From a virus, in the IMG/VR virus record IMGVR_UViG_3300042868_000545, positions 1 through 24,062 of that record: a DNA stretch of 24,062 nucleotides. One strand, given 5' to 3'. The position numbers were made by a program, and so were the translations under genes. Under the pieces are notes generated by a model. It ran no database searches. It saw nothing but the letters and a program-made list of their open reading frames with translations, and was not told the DNA's origin. Below, piece by piece: positions 5,934 to 14,400 of the stretch. Positions within the stretch are counted from its first letter, which is position 1. Every line of letters starts with the position of its first letter.

Positions 5934-8900
5934 TTAAAACCTCGCTTCCAATTGTTTAATGCGTTCTTCTAACGCTGTTACATATTTTGCCAGTTCTACG
6001 GCAGAAACCAAAGCGGCACTACCATAATTTACAACTAACTTTCCATCTACACCTTCAAAAACTGAATTAGGCAATAAAGGTTGCAATGATTGTGCTGAAA
6101 CACCTTCTTGCGTTAAACCCGTATCAATTCGATCATAAACACCATGTTTAACTAATGAAAGTTTTTCGACAAAATTATCAGGCAAATCACGCCAATTTGT
6201 TTTTAATGTTTCGTCTGAATATGCAGTGACATTGCCCCGTGAAACAAAATCGTAAGTACTCCAATAACCAGAATAAACGCCTGCCGCGGCAAAATACAAA
6301 ACAGCGCCATCAGTTCTTAATGTTGGATATGTATTGGCCGCATATCCGGGTAATGAACCTGTTAAATAAATACGGCCTTGCGAAATGTTTGTACGAACAA
6401 TATCCCCTTTGGCAATAACAACACCACTGTCGGAATCTAAGAAAATTGTTGATACCCCCGCAGATGCAACATATAGACCCCAACCAGTTTGTCCAAGTCC
6501 GGGGTTTGCTGATCCATTACCAACTGTGTAGCCAATACCATACATATTGCCAAGGCTTGTTGTTGCGGGTTGATAATTACCGCCAATCGTGTAAATACAA
6601 GAAGAACTGTTGGAATCAGTAGAACTTGGATAATTACCATCTAAATACCCTGCCGCAGAAGTAGTTCTTACTATGCGATTAGTCAAATTTAATTGGTATA
6701 AGTTTGAAGTGCTTGCTGGGTCTAAGTAATAGCCTGTGTTGTTAGCATCGTAAAAAATAGTGCCATCTACACGACCATCAAAATAACCGCCTTTAACAAC
6801 ATAAATGCCGTAAGTAGAAGGTGCAGTTGCCGTTCCAACACCCATACAGTTGTTGGCAACATTGTGATACCAATACCATCTGCCAATTCCCTCTCGGTAA
6901 ACACCTCCATTACCGCTACTGTCATACATCATGCCATTGACAGCACTATGCGAAAGAAACATACCACTATAGGAATTTTTACTGCCGTCTATTTGTAATT
7001 GCGTATAAGTAGAACTAGCATTTGGGTAAAGATGTGCCCCATAAAGGGTAGGCCAATATATTCCATATGACCCATCCATTTGAATCCAACTGTTAGGTCG
7101 GAAATACATATTCCCAGACAAAACAATTCCATACAAAAGCGAACTGCCGTTTGGATTTAAATAATAGCCTGTATCATCACTATCATAAAAAATTGGTGCT
7201 CGCCATGAACCAGTCGCCAAACCATAACCAAGAATCCATGTGTTTAATGCGTTACCTTCTGCACCAAATACACCAGTAAAACCGCCTGCCGCGGCAGTGT
7301 ACATCCCCCAACCAGAACCTCTAGAAGCACCAAAAAAGTTTGTATGTGAATAACCAATTCCATACATATTGCCTAAACCAGTATCGGTGGGATTGTATGA
7401 AGAACCAATCGTATAAATTGGGTTTGATTTATCACTATTGTTGCCTACATTGTTAAAAGTGCCTTCAAGCCATCCCGCTACAGATGAGTTTCTTCGAATT
7501 GGGCCTATGAACAATGCAACATTTAGTCTTGAACTGCCTGCGCCATCAAAATAATAAGATGTGTCGTTGCTGTCGTAAAAAATTGGTGCGCGTAAAGAAG
7601 AATCGGATTGCAAATAGTTTCTTGGTATTTGAACTACGCCAACATGGTCAATCGACATTGAAGTTTTTGAACCCGTTGCAAACGAATCGGTTGTACCAAA
7701 ATACATCTTAGTGCCGTAAGCACCAGATGATTGAACATAGATACCCGCCTGCGCGTCAGTGCTGTTCCACCCCCAAGTAACGCCCTGCGCGTAATCAGCA
7801 ATACCACTACCTGAAAATGCCATTCCATAAGTTATAAGTCCGGGGGTTGTGGTGTTAATACTTCCTGAATAATTAGTCTGAATCCCTGTTGATGTTGTTG
7901 CACTAACAGATGTTGCGGCAAACGATGCAGGGCCGGGGGGGCCAACAGGGCCAGTTGGGCCTGTAGCACCCGTTGGGCCTGTAGCGCCTGTTGGGCCTTG
8001 TGGGCCTGTCGGGCCAACAGGGCCAGTTGGGCCAGTTGGGCCAATGCCACCAGTAGGGCCAGTAGCGCCTGTTGGCCCTGTTGGGCCTGTCGCACCCGCA
8101 GGGATACCAAAGTTAAATACTGCCGCGCTAGATGTGCCGCTGTTGGTTACTGTTGCAGGGCTTCCCGCTGACAAAGTTGTAGTTGTACCAACAGCAATGG
8201 TTGCGGCTGATCCTGTAGGGCCTGTAGGGCCAGTTGGGCCTGTAGGAATAACAAAGTTAAGAATTGCCGCAGATGATGTGCCTGAGTTAGTCACATTAGC
8301 CGCACCACCCGCAGGGCTTGTTGAAGTTGAACCAACAGTAATCGTTGCCGCTGTGCCTGTCGGGCCTGTTGGGCCTGTCGGCCCTGTAGCACCCGTTGCG
8401 CCTGTTGGGCCAAGTTGGGTGTACATGATTTGACCAAGGTTGGCAATAACAGATGGTGTTGCAGGCGTAACGGGTGAAGTGCCTGCCGCACTGTGTTGCA
8501 AACTTACATCTGTGCTTGTTCCTGTCCACCACAATTCAATGTAATCATTTGCAGAAACAGAAGTGCCAATGATTGAAACAGTAACCAATTGGCTACTTGG
8601 ATTACCAACAGATTTTCTTGGTTCTAAGTCAATTTGAACTGCCGAATTAGGATAGTCAGCGCCATTTAATCTTATCCAAAATGTTGCAGTCTGAACATCG
8701 TTTGATAGGTTATGAACTGCCGCAACAAATGTAAATTGGTAAGTGCCAATAGTAGATAGAACCAGTTGGCTAGTTCCATTGCGAGAAATACCATTTGCAG
8801 AATAAGTTGAATTGATTGTTACAACTTGCGCTGTGTTAGCAGTAACAATTGATTGGTCTGTTGTATCGTAGAACGCGCCAAAGTTACCTAATGCACCGCC

Positions 8901-9164
8901 TGCACCAGTTGGGCCAGTAGGCCCTGTTGGGCCTGTCGGGCCAGTGTTACCTATAGGGCCTTGCGGGCCAGTTGGGCCAGTTGGGCCTGTTGGCCCTGTT
9001 GGGCCAATTTGGTTAATCTCAATAATTGATTGTGTGCCATCATCCTTTTTCAAGAACAATTTGCCATCAAATGTATTGATTGCGATTTCGCCCAAATCAA
9101 GATCGGCAGTTGTTGGAACTTTTGCCGCAACCGCTGATCTCTTAACCTGAATTTTATTAGCCAT
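5934..9164 (-). CDS. Collagen-like tail fibre with C-terminal self-cleaving S74 chaperone
   Basis: 1076-residue adhesin. Residues 1-50 (ANKIQVKRS...[19 protein letters not shown]) form the virion-attachment module resembling the Mtd N-terminal domain. Gly-Pro-Thr type triplets occur at about 53-88, 250-272, 305-315 and 357-413, separated by a globular beta domain (90-245) and two copies of a [10 protein letters not shown] spacer. From about 415 on lies a beta-rich receptor-binding region with three FYDSxDTxYYxDP repeats (about 525, 655 and 800) and two LGNMYGIGY repeats. The end is an intramolecular chaperone/S74 peptidase: S983-D984-E-T-L-K988 gives the Ser/Lys dyad, with cleavage expected before S983, and the final helix is coiled coil. 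It should trimerise and bind the host surface. Confidence 0.92.
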   Translation of the reverse strand: MANKIQVKRSAVAAKVPTTADLDLGEIAINTFDGKLFLKKDDGTQSIIEINQIGPTGPTGPTGPTGPQGPIGNTGPTGPTGPTGPTGAGGALGNFGAFYDTTDQSIVTANTAQVVTINSTYSANGISRNGTSQLVLSTIGTYQFTFVAAVHNLSNDVQTATFWIRLNGADYPNSAVQIDLEPRKSVGNPSSQLVTVSIIGTSVSANDYIELWWTGTSTDVSLQHSAAGTSPVTPATPSVIANLGQIMYTQLGPTGATGATGPTGPTGPTGTAATITVGSTSTSPAGGAANVTNSGTSSAAILNFVIPTGPTGPTGPTGSAATIAVGTTTTLSAGSPATVTNSGTSSAAVFNFGIPAGATGPTGPTGATGPTGGIGPTGPTGPVGPTGPQGPTGATGPTGATGPTGPVGPPGPASFAATSVSATTSTGIQTNYSGSINTTTPGLITYGMAFSGSGIADYAQGVTWGWNSTDAQAGIYVQSSGAYGTKMYFGTTDSFATGSKTSMSIDHVGVVQIPRNYLQSDSSLRAPIFYDSNDTSYYFDGAGSSRLNVALFIGPIRRNSSVAGWLEGTFNNVGNNSDKSNPIYTIGSSYNPTDTGLGNMYGIGYSHTNFFGASRGSGWGMYTAAAGGFTGVFGAEGNALNTWILGYGLATGSWRAPIFYDSDDTGYYLNPNGSSLLYGIVLSGNMYFRPNSWIQMDGSYGIYWPTLYGAHLYPNASSTYTQLQIDGSKNSYSGMFLSHSAVNGMMYDSSGNGGVYREGIGRWYWYHNVANNCMGVGTATAPSTYGIYVVKGGYFDGRVDGTIFYDANNTGYYLDPASTSNLYQLNLTNRIVRTTSAAGYLDGNYPSSTDSNSSSCIYTIGGNYQPATTSLGNMYGIGYTVGNGSANPGLGQTGWGLYVASAGVSTIFLDSDSGVVIAKGDIVRTNISQGRIYLTGSLPGYAANTYPTLRTDGAVLYFAAAGVYSGYWSTYDFVSRGNVTAYSDETLKTNWRDLPDNFVEKLSLVKHGVYDRIDTGLTQEGVSAQSLQPLLPNSVFEGVDGKLVVNYGSAALVSAVELAKYVTALEERIKQLEARF
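7930..9010 (-). repeat. Collagen-like Gly-Pro-Thr coding repeats in the large fibre
   Basis: Four tracts of 9-nt-periodic Gly-X-Y codons (about 8900-9008, 8350-8415, 8215-8245 and 7925-8100) encode mainly GPT, with GAT, GPV and GPQ triplets. Between the inner tracts are two copies of a spacer of about 45 residues containing [10 protein letters not shown]. Gly and Pro codons are varied (GGC/GGG, CCA/CCT/CCC), which lowers exact DNA repetition. Confidence 0.88.
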
Positions 9165-9205
9165 GTGGCCGCCCTTTCGTTGCTATGTAGCAGGGTGAAT
9201 TTTAT

Positions 9206-10300
9206 TTAGTATGTGCCGCCATCAACATTAATGTCGTATGTATTTGCCGCAGTCAATTGGCCTTGCGCGTTTACAGTAAACGAAACAGTTTTTTGGCCTG
9301 TGTTGTTGCCGTAAGAAGCCGCGCTAACACCAGTGTTTGTGATGCTGAATGTAGTGCCTGTAAGTGTCAATCCTGTGCCTGCACTGTATGTGCCTGCACC
9401 TGAGAATTGAACCCAAGTAATAGCAGTAACACCCAAAGTGCCGCCTGCATTGATTGAACAGACCCAACCAGTATCAGCAAGCGTTGAACCATCTTCCACA
9501 AAGGTGAAAGCAGAAACTAATTCATTCCAAGTGTTTGCATCAGAACTGCGCGACCATGCGGTTGCAGAAGCAACATAAATGCCGTTTTCTGCGGGTGCAT
9601 TTTGGCTTCTAACCAAAACCCTGTCGCCATCTGCAACAGTGTAGCCATCAATTGTTAACAAGCCTGAAAGCGTAATGTTGCCTGTAGTGCCAACAACGCA
9701 AGAAGCCTTAACATCTAAACCTTGCGCTACATTGTCAACATAACTTTTGGTTGTTGCATCTTGCGCGTTTACAGGGTCTGCCAAGTTGGTTAGCAGTTGG
9801 CCACCAAAACCAAATGCGGATGTAGGCGCAGACAAATCACTTAGGCTTGCTTGCGTTCCCGCGGTGGCCAAACCCTTGGCGTTAATTGTGATCTTTGTGT
9901 AAGCACCAATGTTGGTGTTAACAGTTGCCAATGTGGTTGTGATGTTTGCGTTGGCAGAACCATCAAACGATGCTGAACCAGTTGCATCACCATTCAAAGC
10001 AATATCACGGGCAGTGGCAAGTTTAGTTGCAGTTCCAGAATTGCCTGTTACAGAACCAATGATCGGGTTGCTAAATGTCTTGTTGCCACCAATGGTTTGG
10101 TCTGTAGAGTTATCAACAAAAGCGCCATTACCCGCAATTGGAATAATGGTTGTTGCAGTACCGCCTGCACCGCCTGTGCCTGTGCCGTAATAAAGAACAT
10201 TTGTTTGTTCGTTAAACGCCAACTCAGCATTTGCCAAAGTTGTTGGCGCGCCTGCACCACCACCATTTGCCCTGCGTTTAATGCGGATAGTATTGCTCAT
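9206..10300 (-). CDS. Second tail fibre protein with Mtd-N-like attachment module
   Basis: 364-residue beta-rich fibre. The N-terminus NTIRIKRRANGG...LANAELAFNEQTNVLYYG (residues 3-40) matches the attachment module of the next fibre, suggesting both dock on the same tail site or on each other. The middle contains phage fibre repeats (QTIGGNKTFSNP, ATARDIALNGDATGS, ATTKSYVDNVAQGLDVK). The C-terminal half has a VLVRSQNAPAENGIYV strand set common in tail fibres, and it ends ANTYDINVDGGTY. No collagen triplets and no S74 domain are present. Ribosome site AAGGA lies 6 nt before the ATG. A 41-nt gap separates it from the S74 fibre. It could be a connector or alternative receptor-binding protein. 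Confidence 0.85.
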   Translation of the reverse strand: MSNTIRIKRRANGGGAGAPTTLANAELAFNEQTNVLYYGTGTGGAGGTATTIIPIAGNGAFVDNSTDQTIGGNKTFSNPIIGSVTGNSGTATKLATARDIALNGDATGSASFDGSANANITTTLATVNTNIGAYTKITINAKGLATAGTQASLSDLSAPTSAFGFGGQLLTNLADPVNAQDATTKSYVDNVAQGLDVKASCVVGTTGNITLSGLLTIDGYTVADGDRVLVRSQNAPAENGIYVASATAWSRSSDANTWNELVSAFTFVEDGSTLADTGWVCSINAGGTLGVTAITWVQFSGAGTYSAGTGLTLTGTTFSITNTGVSAASYGNNTGQKTVSFTVNAQGQLTAANTYDINVDGGTY

Positions 10301-10309
10301 ATCAATTCC

Positions 10310-10615
10310 TTAAAAATTTCCACCATCAGTGATTTCGGTTTGTGGCACATTGATCCAATCGCCATCCATCCACATCAACACATCGCGGTTATTTGCGTCT
10401 GTAATCACAATAGGATAACCACCAATATTGGATTCACCAGACGGGCCTACAGGGCCAACAATGCCACGATTTAACTGAATAACATTGTCGGGTAACTGTG
10501 TAATAACTGCGTTAATGGCCGCAGGGTTTTGAACAACAAGTTTGAGATTGTTCGGGTCTTGAACCTGAACATTTACGCCATTAGTGTTCCCAACATTAAC
10601 CCTAATGTTTGCCAT
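10310..10615 (-). CDS. Small fibre-associated protein with a short collagen-like stretch
   Basis: 101 residues. The N-terminal half is beta-rich and Asn/Val-rich (ANIRVNVGNTNGVNVQVQDP). A mini-collagen stretch, GIVGPVGPSGES (about 51-62), joins it to a small C-terminal domain containing VLMWMDGDWINV, a pattern typical of fibre-tip modules. It lies one base after the stop of the upstream gene and 9 nt before the next fibre gene. Probably a minor structural part of the adhesion apparatus; the exact role is unknown. Confidence 0.72.
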   Translation of the reverse strand: MANIRVNVGNTNGVNVQVQDPNNLKLVVQNPAAINAVITQLPDNVIQLNRGIVGPVGPSGESNIGGYPIVITDANNRDVLMWMDGDWINVPQTEITDGGNF

Positions 10616-10616
10616 A

Positions 10617-11105
10617 TCAAGTCACCACAATTCCATCAGAACGAACCAAGAACAACAAGAAAATAATTGAATCATCTTGCGGGTTTGTTGCATTGGCAGG
10701 GAAACCAATTTTGATTCTTCCAGAAAAGCCAACGCAATCTTCTGCATTGATGTTTAGTTCTGGGTCAGAATTGATTAAATCCCATGTGTAATCATTGATA
10801 ACAAGCGTGAAAAATCCTGTGGCATCACTTCTGTTTGTAATGCTTAAAGCAATGGGTGTTGGTGTAGGCGTATAGTTGCCGATATCGAACGACAAACCAT
10901 TTCTTGTATCTTGAATATTAGATACAGACCTTCTAACGATTTGAGCATCAATAGAAGCACCGCCAAGGTCGATAGGTGTTACGCCATCTGCGGCTGTCAT
11001 TGTCATGTTCCAGTAGGTTTTTTGTTGCCAAACCAACTCGCCCGCAATGATTTCGTTATCGAAACCGCTAACTTGAAGTAGCGTGTTTTTGTTAAAAATA
11101 GCCAT
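10617..11105 (-). CDS. Putative baseplate/tail adaptor protein, BppU-N-like
   Basis: 162 residues using the ATG at 11105, which has an AGGGA ribosome site 6 nt upstream. A longer frame start at 11144 would run through the leader hairpin and is rejected. The sequence is beta-sandwich-like. LVWQQKTYWNMTMTAADGVT followed by PIDLGGASIDAQIVR resembles the N-terminal domain of phage baseplate upper proteins, which carry a strand, a polar turn and a DLxGA-type strand. A TPTPTP linker sits near residue 100. It is the first gene after the predicted internal promoter, so it heads the adhesion transcription unit. Family assignment is tentative. Confidence 0.7.
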   Translation of the reverse strand: MAIFNKNTLLQVSGFDNEIIAGELVWQQKTYWNMTMTAADGVTPIDLGGASIDAQIVRRSVSNIQDTRNGLSFDIGNYTPTPTPIALSITNRSDATGFFTLVINDYTWDLINSDPELNINAEDCVGFSGRIKIGFPANATNPQDDSIIFLLFLVRSDGIVVT

Positions 11106-11134
11106 GTGTTTCCCTGCACTCAGGTTGTGACGAT

Positions 11135-11153
11135 CCCCGCGCACTCGCAGGGG
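11135..11153 (-). promoter_or_regulatory. GC-rich leader hairpin next to the predicted transcript start
   Basis: CCCC-T-GCG-AGTG-CGC-GGGG folds into a 7-bp GC stem with one bulged T and an AGTG loop. If transcription starts near 11157, this hairpin begins within about 4 nt of the RNA 5' end, an arrangement that can protect mRNA from decay. It is not followed by a T-tract, so it is not a terminator for the gene upstream. Confidence 0.6.
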
Positions 11154-11163
11154 TACGATTGCT

Positions 11164-11192
11164 ATCTTATCTTGTTTAAATTTTACTGTCTA
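11164..11192 (-). promoter_or_regulatory. Candidate sigma70 promoter for the adhesion/lysis segment
   Basis: Read leftward, a -35 box TAGACA (11192-11187, 5 of 6 matches) and a -10 box TAAGAT (11169-11164, 4 of 6) are separated by 17 nt, in the only intergenic region over 100 nt in the late cluster. The start would be near 11157, about 50 nt before the gene starting at 11105. The flanking DNA is AT-rich. Predicted from sequence only. Confidence 0.6.
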
Positions 11193-11223
11193 AATTAAAT
11201 TGACGCAATAAAAATTTACCAAT

Positions 11224-11436
11224 TTACTGCGGGTAATCTGGGCTAGGTTTCCCGTTGGGGTCATAAACAATAACCCCATCAACATACTTATAAAGGTACG
11301 CATCACCAAAATATTCTGTCAAAACAAACAAAGAAGTTGGTTTTGTAGTTTTCAAATATTCAAGAACTTGCGGGCTTGAAAAATCTAGCATTTGAACTAC
11401 CAATCCATTTGCATCAACTTCAGCGTATCTAGGCAT
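11224..11436 (-). CDS. 70-residue hypothetical protein coupled to the tip protein gene
   Basis: Starts with ATG one base after the J-like gene stop (TAA-A-ATG). The ribosome site GGGAG/AAG lies in the end of the J-like gene, which favours this start over an upstream one within that gene. The sequence PRYAEVDANGLVVQMLDFSS, then TEYFGDAYLYKYVDG, is a compact alpha/beta protein without a recognised family. It is the last gene before the 118-nt intergenic region holding the internal promoter. A small tail-tip accessory is the most likely role. Confidence 0.7.
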   Translation of the reverse strand: MPRYAEVDANGLVVQMLDFSSPQVLEYLKTTKPTSLFVLTEYFGDAYLYKYVDGVIVYDPNGKPSPDYPQ

Positions 11437-11437
11437 T

Positions 11438-14400
11438 TTATCTTCTCCCAATAAAAGCATTAACCAATAAATTACGCATACCAAATGCTTGCGTTCCACT
11501 GTAATTATTGATTTGCGTATTTGTATTTAAACTAATTGTTTGTGTCCCTGTGAATGGGGCTGTGTACAAACCTTTAATTGATTGTGTGAAATTTTGTGAT
11601 GATTGAATTTGATTCCAAGGTAAAGAATAACCATTGAAAACTAATGAACCATTGCAATAAATTTGTGGTGTCAGAATCCAAGGTTGATTTGCATCATTTT
11701 CCACCCTGTAATAATAAGTGCAATCAATCAAAATCTGATCGCCTGCATTTGCATAGATATAAGATGTTGCAAAAGTATCATCTACAGTAACAATAATATA
11801 ACCAGATGCAAACCTTTGGAAACCATTAGACCCCGCAAATGATGAAGATGTTATAGCCTCATTTGCAACCTTCAATGTAGTGATTTGGGCCGTGCCAATC
11901 AGGGCTGTTGTGATGGCGGCATTTTGAATATATGCAGTGCCAATTGCGGCCGCACCAATGTAAGTTGAAACATTTGCAGATGTGATTGGATTGGCTGAAC
12001 GAACAATGCTATTGTCCAGACCCGGAACAGTAACAGCACCACCCCCCGCGCCCGACAATGTGCCATTAGAGTTAATAGAAATATTGTTATTTAACCACCC
12101 CGATGCAGGCGTGATATTTCCAAAGTTCAAAGGCGTTCCATTGCCCAAGATCACATTTCCTGAACCATCTTTCAATGTCAGATTATTTGAATTAATGTTG
12201 GATGGGAAAACAACAGTGCCGTTCAGCGTAATTGCTGACCCGTTATATGTGATGTTATTGGTTGAATTACCAACTGCGAATTGCCCGTTGGAATAAATAA
12301 CAGCACCTGAACCCGTCATTGTTGTGCCGCTTAAAGCGGCATTGTTAGATTGGATAGTTCCAGAAACAGTTAGGTTGCCTGTGTTTGTGCTGATAGCAGA
12401 AAGGCTACCAACCTTTAGCGCAGACAAATACGGCACATTCCAAACTGTTAAACCAGTTGCAGGGTTATAGATGCCATCTGATTGATAAACAGATTCGCCC
12501 GCTGAGATTGTTTGGGGCGTTGCTTGCCAAACAGTTCCACCACCCCATGAATCATTTGGCGGGAATGAACTTGGGCCAGATGTTGTAATGGTTGCAGGCG
12601 TTGAAGCCAAAGAAGTTAGCGTTGTTTTGGAATAACAGATTCGCGCAGAAGCGCCCTGATTTCCTGTGCCGCCCGTAGGCCCTGTAGCGCCCGTAGGCCC
12701 TGTTGGCCCTGTTGGCCCTGTAGCGCCATTGTTGCCCGCGTAGCCTGCCGCAATAATGCTTGCTAGTGTCCAATTAATTGATGTTGTGGTGGCCGTAGCC
12801 GTATCAGAAATATTGACAGAAGCCGCCCACAATGTATAGCCCGCACTTGGCGCAGAAGTAATTGATGTACTCCAACCAGATGGCACGGGTGTAAATGAAG
12901 AACTCGACCATGTATATGTTGAAGTTCCTGTTGGGCCTGCGGGCAAAGTTACCGCCCACTGATAAACAACTGGCCGCGCAACTTGCAAACCATTTAAACC
13001 ATTAGTGCCGTTTGTGCCATTTGCGCCATTCTGGCCATTTAAGGTAACAGAAGCAATTGAATAACCGCTTGTCCAACTAATTGTTGAAGTTACAGTGCCA
13101 ACAACAGCAACCACGGGTTTTGTTGCTGTCCATAGTTGGATTAATGGAATACCCGGATTTGCAGGGATTGTTGTTGTCCATCCACCACCGCCCGTATAAC
13201 TTGCATTGGTTGCAGTTGCCCAAGTATAAGTTGATTGCCCACTTGGATTTGATGGCGTTGCAGTTGACCATTGATATAGCGTTGGCGTTGCGGATTGGTT
13301 GCCATCAGTACCCGCATTTCCCGTTGCGCCTTGATCTACAAATACAAATTGCAAAATAGATGATGCACCTTGCGACACAACACCAAGCGCAGATTTATAA
13401 CGCACTGGCACTGTCATTGTTGCAGGCGATGCACTCATCGCAGTGGGAATGCCCCATTGTGCAAATGTTCCACCATCAGTTAATGAACCCATCACCAAAC
13501 CATTTGTTGTGGTGATATCTGTATAGCCCGTAGTTGATGAACCGCCAATGCGCCAAGTGTTATTTACAAATGAAGCATCACTGTCATTTTGTGCTGTAAC
13601 AAAATCAATAGCACCGCCTGCGGCAGAACCATAAAGTTGCGTAATTAATCCCGTGAACGATGGAACAAATGAAGAATTCCGCGGCACTTGCATAACCACG
13701 GGTGAAAAGGTGGCCAAGAAAGTACCCGCAACCGCAGATGTAGTTGGGTTAGGCGACCAACTGAAACTTGTAGATGTTGGAGAAAGCGCAGAACCACCTA
13801 GTTCGTTTGCAACTTTATATGAGAAATAATAAGTGCTTGTCGGCAGATTAATGTTTTGAAAAACAAGATTTGTAGATGGCGCAAATGGTTGTGAGTTTGC
13901 TAATGTTTGTACACTCCAAACTTCCCAATCAGTTGTTGTTGGGCTACTAACTGTTGTATAAAACAAAGTGATTTGAGTTACGCGGCCTGTTGATGGCACT
14001 AAACAAACAACATCAAAATGTGGAATTGTTGCAGTGGTGTTTACATTGGTAACTGTTGGGGCTGTCAGATTGCTAAAAAAGTTAGGGTTTGACAGATTGC
14101 TATTTGGTGAAGGCGAAAACGCGGTGATATCTTTATCATCATAAACTTGCGCGTTGTATTCGTTCAATTCAAGTGATGCACCCAAGTTTCCATCAGGCAA
14201 TGAAACTTCAGAAACCTTCATCACTCTAAACAACTTATCATCCCAACCATATGCAGAATTAGTTACGGCTATAACATCGCCCGCATCAACTTGAATGCCG
14301 TTGTAAGTTGTAGAGAAATTAACAATCAAATCTTCCCGCGCTTGTTCAAGCATTCTGTTTGCAATGTATTGCGCTTGCACAGAATCATTGACCATGCTTA

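Noticed and set aside
7920-8100. CRISPR-like periodic repeat
   Set aside because: The periodicity is 9 nt and in frame with Gly-X-Y codons. There are no unique spacers, no constant repeat of 25-40 nt, and no cas genes.
8044-8433. Plus-strand frame encoding PVGPVGP repeats opposite the fibre
   Set aside because: It is the mirror image of the Gly-Pro-Thr codons. It is fully explained by the leftward collagen-like gene, which has all the domain evidence.
9165-9205. Hairpin TGCTA/TAGCA between the two fibre genes as a terminator
   Set aside because: The stem is only 5 bp with a 2-nt loop and no T-tract follows. Too weak to call.
5934-10300. Diversity-generating retroelement linked to Mtd-like fibres
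   Set aside because: Only the N-terminal attachment module resembles Mtd. No reverse transcriptase, no template repeat and no adenine-biased variable copy are visible in the window.
11106-11144. Upstream start for the BppU-like gene at 11144
   Set aside because: It would translate through the leader hairpin, and the following ATG at 11105 has an AGGGA ribosome site.
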